Below are positions 34,990 to 47,300 of a stretch of 64,000 nucleotides of DNA, piece after piece. Origin of the DNA: Clusia tigrina (taxonomy: Eukaryota; Arthropoda; Insecta; Diptera; Clusiidae). The position numbers were made by a program, and so were the translations under genes. Below the pieces are notes generated by a model. It was not told where the DNA came from and did no database searches. It saw only the letters and a list, made by a program, of their open reading frames with translations. The DNA lies in assembly GCA_920105625.2 (NCBI GenBank), contig OV050033.1, positions 50,495,780 through 50,559,779 on the forward strand. Direction: 5' to 3'. How positions within the stretch are numbered: the stretch's first letter is position 1; each line of letters begins with the position of its first letter.

Positions 34990-35930
34990 ATAGATAGAAG
35001 TGGGGTAGGCCGGAGAGCCGCCGAAGAAGGAGGCCTCCAAGCACTCAGGCATTGATGCCCATTGTACTAAGCCTGGAAAAATATTTAAGGAAGGGGGGGA
35101 TATAGAGGATTTTGGAACGGAAGTTACACCTTTTCAACTTTCTTTGACTCTTTATGAACCTCAGAAGTCTGTCCAGGGATAAGGAATGCACATTATCCAT
35201 TCCCAAAACATCTGACCCTAATATGCGCCCTCTCATTCTAGCAAAGGCAGGACAAGCGCAGAGAAAATGCTCTGTGCCGGCAGGAGATGCAGTTTGGATT
35301 CTCGATGATGCCTATGGTCGCCACATAATGGCCCCATGGAGTATGCCCCGTGATTACTCCAACCAATGATCGAAGATCTTTCCTTCGTAATGTCAGAAGG
35401 AAATTTACAACTCTCCTGTTTGGGTTTTCTAAGAAGCGCTTGGTTGTTTTGCAGGGAACTAAGCTGCACCATCAGTCCTTGTGAATATTATTCACCTGGC
35501 TCCTGATCCAATCAATAGCCCTTACTAAACTCATACTGCTTTGCTTTTATTGGAGTACCCGTAAATCCACAGCTTGCCAATTCATCAACTAATTCGTTCC
35601 CCTGAATACCACAGTGCCCCGGAATCCAAATAAGTTCAAGCAACTTCCACCTTGCGACGGAGTTAAGTCTTGACTTTCATTCTTGGACAATTTTTTAAGT
35701 GGTTAACGCGTTTTCCAGGACCTTGAGTGCAACCTGACTGCAACATCTATAGGAAATAATTATGTGAGATAACCTTTTACCAGCACTGTGCACAACCTAC
35801 GCTACCCGAATTTTAAAGTTTGTTTCACTAATGAGAAAATGAAACTACTTCCTCTAGAATAAAGTAGGCAGCTGCCTGGTACATAATCAAAATACCATCC
35901 ATTGCTCATCTAATCCCTTGCTACAAATAT
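34990..35930 (-). mobile_element. Non-LTR retrotransposon 3' part with RNase H (copy 2 of the second family)
   Basis: Reading the minus strand from about 35740: a segment with QVALKVLENALTT (RNase H 'SQAALKAL' helix); then LIWIPGHCGIQGNELVDELA at about 35640-35565, the classic RNase H C-terminal motif with its His and Asp/Glu; then LRRKDLRSLVGVITGHTPWG followed by a CxxC-like tail (about 35390-35230); then a 3' UTR shared with 30993-31240; and a (CTAT)n tail at 34985-35000. Stops and frameshifts separate the parts. An LTR remnant begins 15 bp beyond its right end. Confidence 0.85.
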
Positions 35931-35944
35931 AACGCTATAAATAT

Positions 35945-36420
35945 TGTTACGAAATTGCCTTCATGAGAATTTATACTGCGCTCAAGTGTCGGATTCGCAC
36001 CACTGGATTGTATAAGAATCAAACAATTTGACGGTTAATATTAGAACAATTTGCTTTATTTTATATTTGCTATTCCCACACTTTATCTCTAGCCAACTGC
36101 TTGTAGTTAACTCGATGTTCACTCTGCGACGATCACTGTTCAACTGCTACTGTTGATAACACGATGTTCACTCTGCGACAATCACTGTTCAACTGCTACT
36201 ATTGCTAACACGATTTTCACACTGCTACGATCACTGTTCAACTGCTTCGATGTCAATTGTGTGGAGGGTTTTATACCTCTTGTGTGCCAGAAGTTCCAGT
36301 AGACTTCGAACGCAGTTTGGCATACCTTCTCGCGTGTTTATTTTAGGGGTTGAAAAGGACGAATACACTGAAAGTATGCTACCATTTATGTTTTAATATT
36401 AAAGAATTTCGTGAGGTGCC
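35945..36420 (+). mobile_element. LTR remnant (copy 2, 5' end preserved)
   Basis: It opens with TGTTACGAAAT, complementary to the end of copy 1 at 24867. Shared features are the CGATGTTCACTCTGCGAC repeat (49-bp period, at 36113, 36162 and 36211), the TATA-like TTTTATAC at about 36269, GAACGCAGTTTGGCATACCT and GCGTGTTTATT. The right end appears degenerate (AATTTCGTGAGG near 36404). It has the same family and orientation as copy 1, with no internal genes adjacent. Confidence 0.65.
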
Positions 36421-39400
36421 TCTCGAAATTCATCAAACTGTTAATTATATCTGTTAGCCTGAGGAATTCCTACTATTTACTTATGCCTCGCAAAGTATCA
36501 CCATCACTGGCTGTAGCATCATACCGCCAATATTAATTTTAAAAGTATCTGATTGTGCGTAATTTTAAAAGTATTATATCGGCTTAACAGATTTGTATAT
36601 TTTCGAAATGAAAGTAATTTTCCAATGGGTTTGCTCCTTGAATGCTCTGAATTCGTAAAGAAAATTAAGGTAATTTCGCAAAACGATTCGAAATTCATTC
36701 TACCTTTATGAAAATATGGCCCCAATATGGTTGCCTTCCCAGAACAACTACCTTTCTTCAAATTATAACAAATCGTACTTCTCGAAACGGGAACCAACAA
36801 CAAGGTGGCAATCATCTAAAATGAAACTCAATGCAAAAACTTCCTCAAATTCCACCAAAACAAATTTACATTATTAAGACAATCACTCCTACTCCTATTA
36901 AGACGATCATTCGTACATAACCCACTTACTCTTTCTGCCCTTTAGGCTCCACCAACGATCGAATTATCATACTATATATCTTTAAAGATTCCATCTCATT
37001 CCAATTTCCAATACAAAATTTCAATTCAATTCTTGTCGAGTCAGCTGCCAATTTGCGCGTTGGCTTTGATGCTTATATTCAGGATACTCTGGCAAAATAT
37101 TAAGGAAAATTTGATTCTGCTGCAGCCCTATTAAAACTTATATATGTATATAATACTACGAAAATGGGTTATTAGTGCAAATCACTGGATAGTTAAATAA
37201 AGTCATTTGTTTAATTTAATACAACAGTTTACTTAGATTTACTTTGACATCTAAACTAATTCTTATTACTACATGGAGTGCTTGCGACTCACAACTGATC
37301 CACTGTTGTTTTATTGTGCCCTTTTAATACTCCCGCTGTGCTTTCCACAATTACCTGGATCATACGAAGAGTTTTCCATTTGCAAATTATATAGCAAAAT
37401 TGGTTATGTCTCGTGGTATGACATAGTCTGACACAGCAAAAGACAACGTGCCTAATGACTATTTCCTTGTTCAAATGATATTAGGGAGAACTGGATAGAA
37501 ATATTATAACATACATAATTTTCTGGTTGTAATTTCAATATAACTTTTATGTGTGTTTATTCATGGCATGGTGTCTCTGTCATAATATTTCAGAACTCTG
37601 TCATCTTGTATCCAAACTGACAGAGAACTTCGCGAACCCTTTGGCAAACATAACACCAAATATCGTTGAAGACAGAAATAATTTGTATATAGTTGATTTA
37701 TTTTGCAATCAAAGAAGCAATAATACGAAAGAATTCCCTAATTGTTTCTTGGAAGAATACTTCCATATTGTTAAGAATGATTATTAACGAACAGATATTG
37801 ATATTATCTTGATTTTAGTCCCTTTATTTAAGAAACTAAATGCAAACAGGGAGTTATAATGATTTCCCAAACGTATCAGCTGACATTTTGGTAATTTGGT
37901 CAATTCCATTGAAACTGAACTACAGCAACGTATTTTGGCAGTACCAGTACCAGAAAACTGATAATAACCAGGTGTTGTTATTACAGATTACAACTCAGGG
38001 TTGCATATTCAAAGCAAGATACTAATATGAGTTGCTCTATATTCCCAAGAGTTGCTCATTATTCCCATTTGGAATAAACAAGTAGATTCTTAATATAGAG
38101 TACACGTATTTCATCTTTATCGCATAAGCATTCCTAGAAACATTATCACTACTTAGAAAGGATTCCTTTTTCTTTGAAAAACACATTAACGTGTCATTGC
38201 TTACTTTTTCATCGCTTTGGCAGAGTTTTTCTTTCAATCGTCTCCTAGATTATGAATCTTTCAAGTATATTAATGTTTATGTATTTTAAACACAACTCAT
38301 CCTCCGATTCATGATTGCTTATGAAATTTGTACAAACTTGTGTGGCTGAAAACTGAAGTTTAGTCGACTCAAATTAGACTCCAATAGTAAAGAATCTATT
38401 GCGAAAATGGCATACAGAATGAATCTCAAAGATACCAAAAAAGAGTCAATATTCATTTGTCAATTCTGCATCCAATCACTTACAATAAGTCTTCCAAGGA
38501 AGTAATGAAGATCATTATGCTGATTATAGGGATTGATAGGTTTTCAATGAGGTCGTAATGGATGCTCCTCGAATTTGTTTCTAACCTGACTTTGTTCAAT
38601 ATCAAAGAACATCTTCGCATTCGGTTCCAGTAAAGTGACGGTTTATGAATGAATATTTGGTCCTTTAATGTGAATATCCTTAATTACAATTATAAATACT
38701 TCTTTGATATGTTCAAATTCCGGGTTCTTTGAAATGGAGTGATATGAAGTCCTGAGTATTTTTGTGTGGTGCAAAAAGTACAGGGAATGACTTATGAATC
38801 GACGCAATAACATATGCCAAAATTTCGTAGTAAACTCCTCCCACGACATCTGAGCAAAATTGTACATTACTAAATAATAAATAAGCGCACTTTAAACGAA
38901 GAGTTACGCTTGGTGGGAAGACTGCTGCGACCCCACATGACATCAATACCCTTCATCAAAGTACTGATATTGAATTAAGCACCCACACAGCCATAAACAC
39001 CGCCAACAGCTAACGGAAAACTTGACAGGAAACGGCGCAGCTCTCAAATGCCTGCCTGCAAACGCTGCTATCGTTGTCACGAACACCACCACGCCCCAAA
39101 CCAGCTTAAGTTCTGAAAGGCATTTCGTGCAGCATTGGGTGGGAACAGAGCACATAAATTTCCAGCTCGATTTGATGTATTTCAATTTTGCAATGTTTCT
39201 TTTTTATTTAGAAAAAAATTGTTTTTGTTAAATCCCCGGCTAAGTTGTTTAATTTCCGTTCGTTCGGTTTACGATCAAAGGATGTCTGCTGATAATAAAA
39301 AACAAATCCGCAAAAAAACGTGGATATACTCTCGTATAATATCATAAAATGCACAATAAAACGAAACTTTTCACATCATTGCGAAGCTTGTTTCTTAGAG

Positions 39401-40360
39401 AGCATAACTTTTGACTGCCCCCTAAACCCGCTGCAGTTGAAGTGCCTCAGCCACGAGCGCTGCAAAGGCTACGGTCGTAAAAACTAACAAACTTCAAGCA
39501 AACAACAGGAAAAGCGGGGCAAAAAGAAAGCAACTTAAAATGGCATTTTCATAACTGCCATTCAACACTTATTATGCGCGCATTTATTAACAAACCAAAA
39601 GCCACGCCACTGCAGTGCACTGAAGCCCCGCCCAGGATGCAAGACAGCTCCGCAGGAACAGAAGAAAAGTATTTCAGCAAGCGGCGAAACTTTAAAGCGT
39701 TATGAGCAATGTGCCACCTCATTTAAATTATTGCCAGCAGTGTATTAAAATGTTGATTATGATTTGCTATAAAAGCCACGGCTAACAACCCGAGCCGCTG
39801 GAGCGCATCCTGATGGCGCAAGTGCGTGTGCAGCAGCGGCGGCAACTTATATATGCCAACTTCCGAGAGGGAGACAGAGTTAATTAAGAGCCACACCGCT
39901 ACACTTGAGGACGGCTGAGAATAGACAAAAGCCCCAACATAGCTGCACTATGTGCGAATCTTAAGTGCTGGCATCACTTGAGCCAGGCAGCGAAAGTGGA
40001 GTGCCTGCCAGGATGGAGCTTAAATGCAGGTATCATGCTCTCTGCTCCGCGGTGGTCTGTCGATCACGCTTCAGAAAGTGTCAGGCGGGCTGAAGTGCGC
40101 TGTGCGTAAATGTCGGTTCAAGTTTCACAAAGTTTGTTTACACGGAAAGGAGTATTTTGTTGCTTTTCCACTCCAACATCACAGCTTTGGCCACGTTGTC
40201 TATTGTGAACCGTAGCAGCTGGCGGTAGTTTAAGGAATATCGCTTTAAGCCCATATTGAATAGATACAATAGAATAATCCAATGGAATATTGTACATAGA
40301 GGAGTCGGCTGAAGTCTTCCAGATGACAGTTTTGAGAAGGATTGTAAATCTGTAAATATA
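36421..40360. other. Intron 4, no gene recognised
   Basis: Open frames at 37551-37787 and 37840-38025 (+) lie in tandem and read smoothly but have no family signature that I know. A GC-richer island at about 39400-40230 is notable against its surroundings, but I find no splice-bounded exon in it. Confidence 0.45.
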
Positions 40361-40455
40361 AATTGTTATTATTATATATTAAAACTTGATGTCTGCAAGG
40401 ATTTGGGGAAATGAGTACTAAGATATTTTGGTTTTCGACTAGAAAAGAAATAAAA
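40361..40455 (-). mobile_element. Headless copy of the 9.3-kb SINE
   Basis: It shares with 9326-9410 the blocks TGCAAGG, TTGGGG, AATGAGTACTA and an AGAAAAGAA-type segment in the same order, next to an ATT-rich run that corresponds to the tail. The tRNA-like head is absent, as expected for 5' truncation. Confidence 0.6.
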
Positions 40456-41682
40456 GTCCTCGAATGATAAATGTATAAATTTGCTGAAAAATTACTAGGA
40501 GAATATTCCACACCATTTCTGATATTGTGCGACGCCTGTGCGGCTTTCTTCCAACATACCAAAATATCCCCATTTATTCCTCTCAAGTCTTTTTTATTTG
40601 AAGAACTTATCACTGATTTAGCTCAGATTCAGATCAAAATATATCCGTTGTACTATATTAGCCATTTCATTTTTTGTTTCCTTTGAATCTCCCTGATCTG
40701 CGAAAAAACCACAATAGATCCTATGTCCTTAAACACCTCTCAAGTCTTATGTAAAGTATGTCCTCAAAGTATTATAGTAGAAGTTGCCTTGGGAGATGGG
40801 CATTGTACACCACCATTTCTACCACTGTTCGGCTCTAGTCAAACAAATGAAAGATTCTCCCGTGAATTCTGGTTAAGCTTATAACAGAACCCAACATAAG
40901 TATACTAGTATAATCCACTGATTTCTAAAGAGAGTCTAAAAGACCGACTCTTACAAGTACGAGATTTCACTAAAGTAACTGGTGATTTTCCACTAAAGCA
41001 ACTATATCAGTTGATATTTATCACAACAATTAAGAATCTTGGCTAGTTGGGACTACGGTGCTCCAAGGAAATATTTTTAATATAGCATATAGATTATTAC
41101 TCATCAGTACTTGATACTTGGGATGTGCTCACTAGATACTATAACGTTAGCATCGAATAGAAAATAGCGATGGAGAGCAATAACATAGATAAGGCGGCTT
41201 ACGAACCTACAGTCACCAAATGTAAGACTACCATGCTTGCCACAAGACCATGGAACAATTAGGAGTTATAAAAAATATATCCTTGCTTATTATTGTCCAC
41301 CAACCTTGAGGGATTTCCTGCATCCTTCAAATATATAGCATAGGAGTTAGTTACTTTGTTACCGAATAATATCAACAAATTCCAATCCACCATTGTTTGA
41401 AAAGTTTATGCCAATCATACTTTAGATATAGTCACAGAATCACAACTGCGTTTTGTATACTTCAATCAGACTTTAAAGTAAAATTCAACCAAAATTGCCT
41501 TTTCTATAATAATCGAAAAAAACTATTTGATTCGACGTATTTCTAATGCTTGGCTCCACTCTCTTGGCTTTGTCGGTCTTTGATTTTATATTGCTTGAAA
41601 TAGTAAAGGAATATCATCCTCATATTGTTAGATTGCTAGAATGTTCCGACAAAAGAAAAAAAAAATCCTCATATACAAGTTT
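40456..41682. other. Intron 4, no gene recognised
   Basis: No coding or repeat signature was recognised. Confidence 0.5.
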
Positions 41683-41890
41683 GTTAAGTTCGTAATGGAG
41701 CCTGATGGAGAAAACAATGTCAGAGGTTCTATAAAAACCTTTATAGAAAATGGTTGGCATAGAAATAGACACAGCTTTTTCTATACAAATCGGTTAAGTT
41801 CTTAATATAGCCTTAGAGCAAAACGACGCCAGAGGTTCCATTTAAGCCTTACACAAAATGGTTGGCATAGGAATAGACACAAAGTACTGT
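41683..41890 (+). repeat. 110-bp tandem duplication
   Basis: Two diverged copies start at 41683 and 41793 (GTTAAGTTCKTAAT, CAGAGGTTC, AAAATGGTTGGCATAG, AATAGACACA). It lies about 80 bp upstream of the reverse-transcriptase relic and might be its 5' region. Confidence 0.75.
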
Positions 41891-41973
41891 TCGTGTTAAA
41901 AATAACTCCTGCCCTTGGTATACTAGTTACGTAAAGATTGCTATAGGAAAACAAGATTGCTATTATAAAACAA

Positions 41974-43490
41974 ATGAAAAAGTATTCCAGTAACCATAAT
42001 TGGGATGTGTACAAAATAGCGCGTATTGAGACTGTATCTAATGTTAGGCAGGCTAAGAGGCTTTATTATCAATCGAAAATTAATTTGTCGCCACCTACGA
42101 AAGTGCTTTGTAATAACTTGAAGAATATGGAGGTGTGTATTGGGGGAAACTTCTCTTTGGACTCAAATATCCTCAATGATAACTTTTCTGCCCTTGTCTG
42201 TCATAATAGTGATGGCACCCGGAGCTTGCTGCACTCTAAAATGCTCCCTTTGTTTATTTCGATTTACTGTTGCAAATGAAGATGAAGTTGTGAGGTACAG
42301 TATGAAGATAAAGTCTATTGTTGTAGGTGAACATGGAATACCTATTCATTTTATTAAGCTTGTATTACCCTATATTTCTGGCCCAATTACTAACATCATC
42401 AATCACTGCTGCACTAGTATGGCATGTGGAGGGTTGCTACAATTGTTCCTGTGGCTAAGAAGACTAATGCATCTGAGCCCAATGAGTTTCGCCCAATAAG
42501 CATTTTGTCATGCATGTCTAAGGCATTTGAAGCTCTTATGGCTGAGCAAATTACCAAGTACCTGGATGATAACCATCTTTTGTCTCCATTTCAGTCTGGT
42601 TTTGGATGATATTCGAATTCAGTATGATAAGCAATTTTTGACATTATTCTGTTTTCTGGACTTTTCCAAGGCTTCTGACAGTGTTAACCACTCCCTGCTG
42701 TGTGAGAAGGTGAAAGCATACTGTGGATTTAGTGACTATGCTGTTGGTCTTATGAGCAGCTACCTCGGAGAGGGTTCGAGTTGGTGACAATTTTTACAAT
42801 TTCAGAGTTATTCATATGGGAGTGCCGCAGAGTTGTGTCCTTGGACCTCTTCTGTTCTCCATGTTCATTAATGATATCTTCACAATTTGTGATAAAACCA
42901 CCATTCATGCATATGCTGATGATATTCAAATTTACTTGTCAAGGCGATATGGTCTAATAGATGACATGTGCTGTTGAGTGAATGACAGGATTGGTCGATG
43001 GGCACTTGGCAATGTTTTGTCTCTGAATCCTCTGACGTCTTACGTCCTGCCCACAACGAAGCATATTATAAATTTTAATGACAATCCTCCAGTGCAGCAG
43101 GATGGTGTTGAGTTAGTGTTTGTTGCGCATGTCTTCAGCTTGGACTTTACTATAGATATCCGCTTAACATGTGTTGACCATATCAACAGTGTAGTCAGGA
43201 AGGTTTATTACACACTTCGTAATTTAAGAATTCCAGCAGATTTCACACCCGCTGACACCTGGGTTCGCCTTGTTATACAGCTTATCCTCCCTATAATAAC
43301 GTATTCTGAGTTAGTCTACAGCAGGCTGGATCCTCACTCGTAATGCAAATTGGACATAGTGTTCAATAATGCTACGCGGTATGTATACGGCTTGTGTAGA
43401 CTTGAAAGTGTATCGAGTTGTAACAGGTGTATTCTTGGGTGCAATCTTTATGCTTACTTGAGGGCCAGAAACTATGTTTTATGTAATTAA
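41974..43490 (+). mobile_element. Jockey/CR1-like non-LTR reverse transcriptase, decayed
   Basis: The pre-RT segment (WDVYKIARIETVSNVRQAKR, then LYYQSK) at 42000-42080 is typical of jockey and CR1 elements. The RT blocks follow across several frames. They are GIPIHFIKLVLPYISGPIT (about 42330-42390), EFRPISILSCMSKAFEAL then a QSGF (42480-42600), LDFSKASDSVNHSLL (about 42658-42705), VPQSCVLGPLLFSMFINDI (about 42820-42880), the catalytic YADD at 42912-42923, and a C-terminal segment ending LDPHS near 43340 and continuing FNNATRYVYGLCRL. No RNase H follows, in agreement with the clade. Stops, frame changes and a lost GFR segment show it is dead. The 3' end runs into a (TA)n array. Confidence 0.88.
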
Positions 43491-43492
43491 TT

Positions 43493-43632
<140 letters not shown>

Positions 43633-44282
43633 TTTGGTATAAAGTAAGAATATACTACTCGGAATCTTCCTTATTTTCTTGTTTCAAGCCAAACTTGGAT
43701 GTATGCTCTGTTATTGTGCGGTATTCTCTAAATGTCTCCCAAATATTTGCTTTCGCTCAGGGATATTTACAGAAATTGTTAACAAATGTCTCGAATAGGC
43801 ACACTAGTACCCAGGCAGAATTAACTGTGGACTAGAAAAATTTTGCATAGAGAAGTTTGAAGTCTATGGTCCCAGCAACTTGAATTTTAACTAAAGGCTC
43901 AGTCTTTCCAGTGGCTCAGCTTTAATTGAACTGCTGGGTCTATTATGCCCCTCCAGTCTTTGAAATCATCTGATTATAATATTGTTCCATCACGCTCTCC
44001 TGCTTAGATATTCTAATCCCTGTGACTTATTTTAACGCTGCATACCCCTATGCTAATAAATGTTAATCATACGCCTCGCTGAGCCTCTTTAACCAAGTTC
44101 ATAAACTGTTTTAAATAAATATGGTAATTTTTTTTTAATTTGCATATTTGCTAACAAAATTTATGTCAGCGCCCCACACACTCGCACACACTGATTTCAG
44201 GCGAAATTACAATTTATAAAGTTTCGAAGTCTGGAACTTTTCGCTTTGGTTTAAATGCACGCAAGTGCAACTAAACTTTGAC

Positions 44283-44332
44283 TGACTGCCTGAATGACGG
44301 ACGGACGGACTGACTGACTGACTGGCTGAGTA
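44283..44332 (+). repeat. GACT/GACG tetranucleotide repeat
   Basis: ACTGACTGCC, then GACGGACGGACGGACTGACTG and further units. It is a short simple repeat. Confidence 0.8.
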
Positions 44333-47300
44333 ACTTTCGGCTGCTGTCACAATTGCCAAAAATTTGCCGCATTTGTTGCAAGCACATGTTCAACATTCAA
44401 ACAGTTAGACGCGAGCCCGAGTGCCGAGTATGTGCGATTTTCCAATTTCATGTCTGTCTGTCGTCCTCTTCGTTAGATCGGGTTGACTGACTGCAGTCAG
44501 CGACTTTTCGAGCAGCTGAAATTCATTTCGTCAACGCGCTGCTGTAGCCCAGTTTCTGTGTTGTGCTGCGTTTTGGCCTCCGGTTTTGAACTTTTGTCAG
44601 AGCGAGATGGCGCGGCATAAAGTGCTGTGGAAAGTTTCACAATTGAAATTGTTTTCGATTAGTTACTTTTCGAATGCGATTTGTGCAGCGCAAAATATGC
44701 AGGAAATTGCATTTTTTCATTTTTCCTTTTTTTCATATTTCGCACAGTAATGGAAAACAACTATAATCCTTTTGTTGTTGTTGTTGTTAGCGTAGTTAAG
44801 AAAGCTAACAGCGAACATGAACCGTAGTCAGTCCATCATGCAATGTGGCGTTACTTGCCGCCACTGCTGTCGTTACCCGAAGCAGCACCAAATAAGGACA
44901 TTGACTTTAGTGCTTTTTTTCTATGCTTTTAGAATCAATCCATTGTATGTTTTATTATATTCATGTGTGAACATTTTCGAAACGAATAAAAGCAGTCATT
45001 TTTATTGCTTCTGAAATTGAGATTGTTCTTCTTTTGAATTATGCGCCATATTCGGGCAATTTATGAAGCTTGGGTACATGAATATAATTCAAAAATTATT
45101 CTGTCGCATTGACTGCACGCTAACGAAAATAATTTATGTTATATGCAACGACCTCTTGTTGAAGTCATAGATTGAGGGTAAAAAACCAAGTGTAGATTTA
45201 TGCTTATTTAATAATATTTAATGTAGTTAAGCAGGTTTAACTTTTAAACAGGTTAGTTAAAAGTTTTCATACTATATAAGATTTTATACTTATACTGTTG
45301 ACGCCATAAGTAATGTTTTGACCATCAGAGAAAATCACCTTCTATTCTCTTAATTTATCAATCAATGTTTGGTATTCAATTTATCAAACAATGTTTGGTC
45401 AGTCCTCATCTGCTAATCTTTCTCACATTTCCACCACTCTCCAATGGGTGAGGTTCCTTTAGCTCTGTAATATTGTTTTGCTACCATTGTTTCTACTTAT
45501 CAGTCAACTGTAGCCTTCTAAGACTTACTCTTACAGAGGGTAATGATTCCTTTCTCATTATTGGTTTGCAGATATCATTATTGCCAGTATTTATCTATAC
45601 GTCCTAATTCTAGAATTGCTCTAGAGATACTTATTTCAAACAAAACATTTCCTGCTGACTGCGTTATTGTTCACGTAAGCCATGAACATAATGAAAAATA
45701 GTATTTTCCTTTTATCTAATCTAATCTAATGTAATCATTATTCCTTCATATATGAACCAGCTTTTGCCGTAAAAGTTGTGTATCAGCTTAATTCACCAGT
45801 TGCAGTGACTGAAATTATACCTATTTTGTTTCCAGTTTACACAAAGTGCTCTCTTTCGAACAAAATTATAATGCTTTTTCTTCATGGAAACTATCAAAAG
45901 TCCTCTAATTATAACTTCTTTCTACAGGACTTTAAAAAAATGTTTATTTATTGTGCAATTTATTTATTGAGTGAGTTGGAGGTCCAATTAATTAGTTACT
46001 GAAACAACTCTCTAAATTCCATTGCAGCGTTCTTTGATGCATTCGTCCTTGAACTCGCTTTATACACGACCTCATCAGTTATCGATCTGCTTTGGCATCA
46101 ATAATTAATTCGCTTTTGTTTTAACTTTTTTGGCCAGAGCTACCAACGCTCCCTAAATAGGCAAAATCCAAACTAAGCAGTCATTCAACTTAAACTATTT
46201 CCTGCTCGAGAGTGGAAAACTTCTGAGTCTCATGAATTATTTGCAATTAACAGAAATAGTAGCATGGTAGATTCTCTATTGCTATGGCCAAAGCCTGTTT
46301 TGTGACCAATTTAATCCGTAGTTAAACTGCAATGGAAATATTAATGAGGCATTAGTGTCTGTTCTGGAAGTGGTACTAACCAAGCTGGGCCGCTAATTAA
46401 GACGACGAAAGTCTATACTGTTCGCAAGTCGTCAGACATAGAAATGGAACACTCAGATATTTTGTCAGATTAAAATATTTGTTCAAAGCTGTTCCTAAGA
46501 CCCCATAAATCATTCTCTACACTTCAGGATGCTGGGTATAAAGATGCTGTGATATCAGTGAGTTAATGCAATGAACTTGAAAGAGGTGTGTGAACTCTGG
46601 AGATGTTAGTGTGTACAGTGGCAGAGCTATCAAGAAAATATGACTTTCTTGTGTTAATTTTTAAAGGAGTTGTTGAATTTTCCTTTTCATAGCCAAGGAG
46701 AAACCTTAAAAGCAATCAAATAATCTGCTACATACAGTTCTCCTCAGCAATATCATGCTATGTGTGCATCACGCCAGCCATGGTGAAGTTGGTATTTATG
46801 TAAGAGCATTTACCACAAATCCTTATACAGCAGAATGCAATCGAAGAATGTAGTCGCTTTTGATAATGAATACTGGCTTTATTTAAAAACTGATTTCGAT
46901 GTTTAGGTATCGTATAACTCCTGTTTGGAAAGCATTCCTTATTGCCAAATATTCCTTATTTGGACATATTTTTTGACTGGAATGAACTTCAATTTAATTG
47001 AAGTTATCTTTAAACATGGGAACTCAATATTTGTGCTTCTAGATTAGCTCTGATGAAGTCGACAACTATGACTTATCCTATTTCTAGTCGGTTGAAATGA
47101 TTACCAATATTTACAATGATCTATGACTTATATGAAGGCGCAGTGAACTCCCAACAATGAAAGCGAGATTTCAATCAAAGCATAGAAATCATTCCTGTGA
47201 GTTCTCTACTCTAATACAATGCCCTTCATTAAATTGCCGAGGAATGAAAAAATACTTTTCTTTTAATCAGCAATGAAACCATCTCTTGGACGAAAAATCA

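Noticed and set aside
45713..45735. Tail of the 11.2-kb non-LTR family on the + strand
   Set aside because: Only the TAATC units match; the preceding sequence does not resemble that family's 3' UTR.
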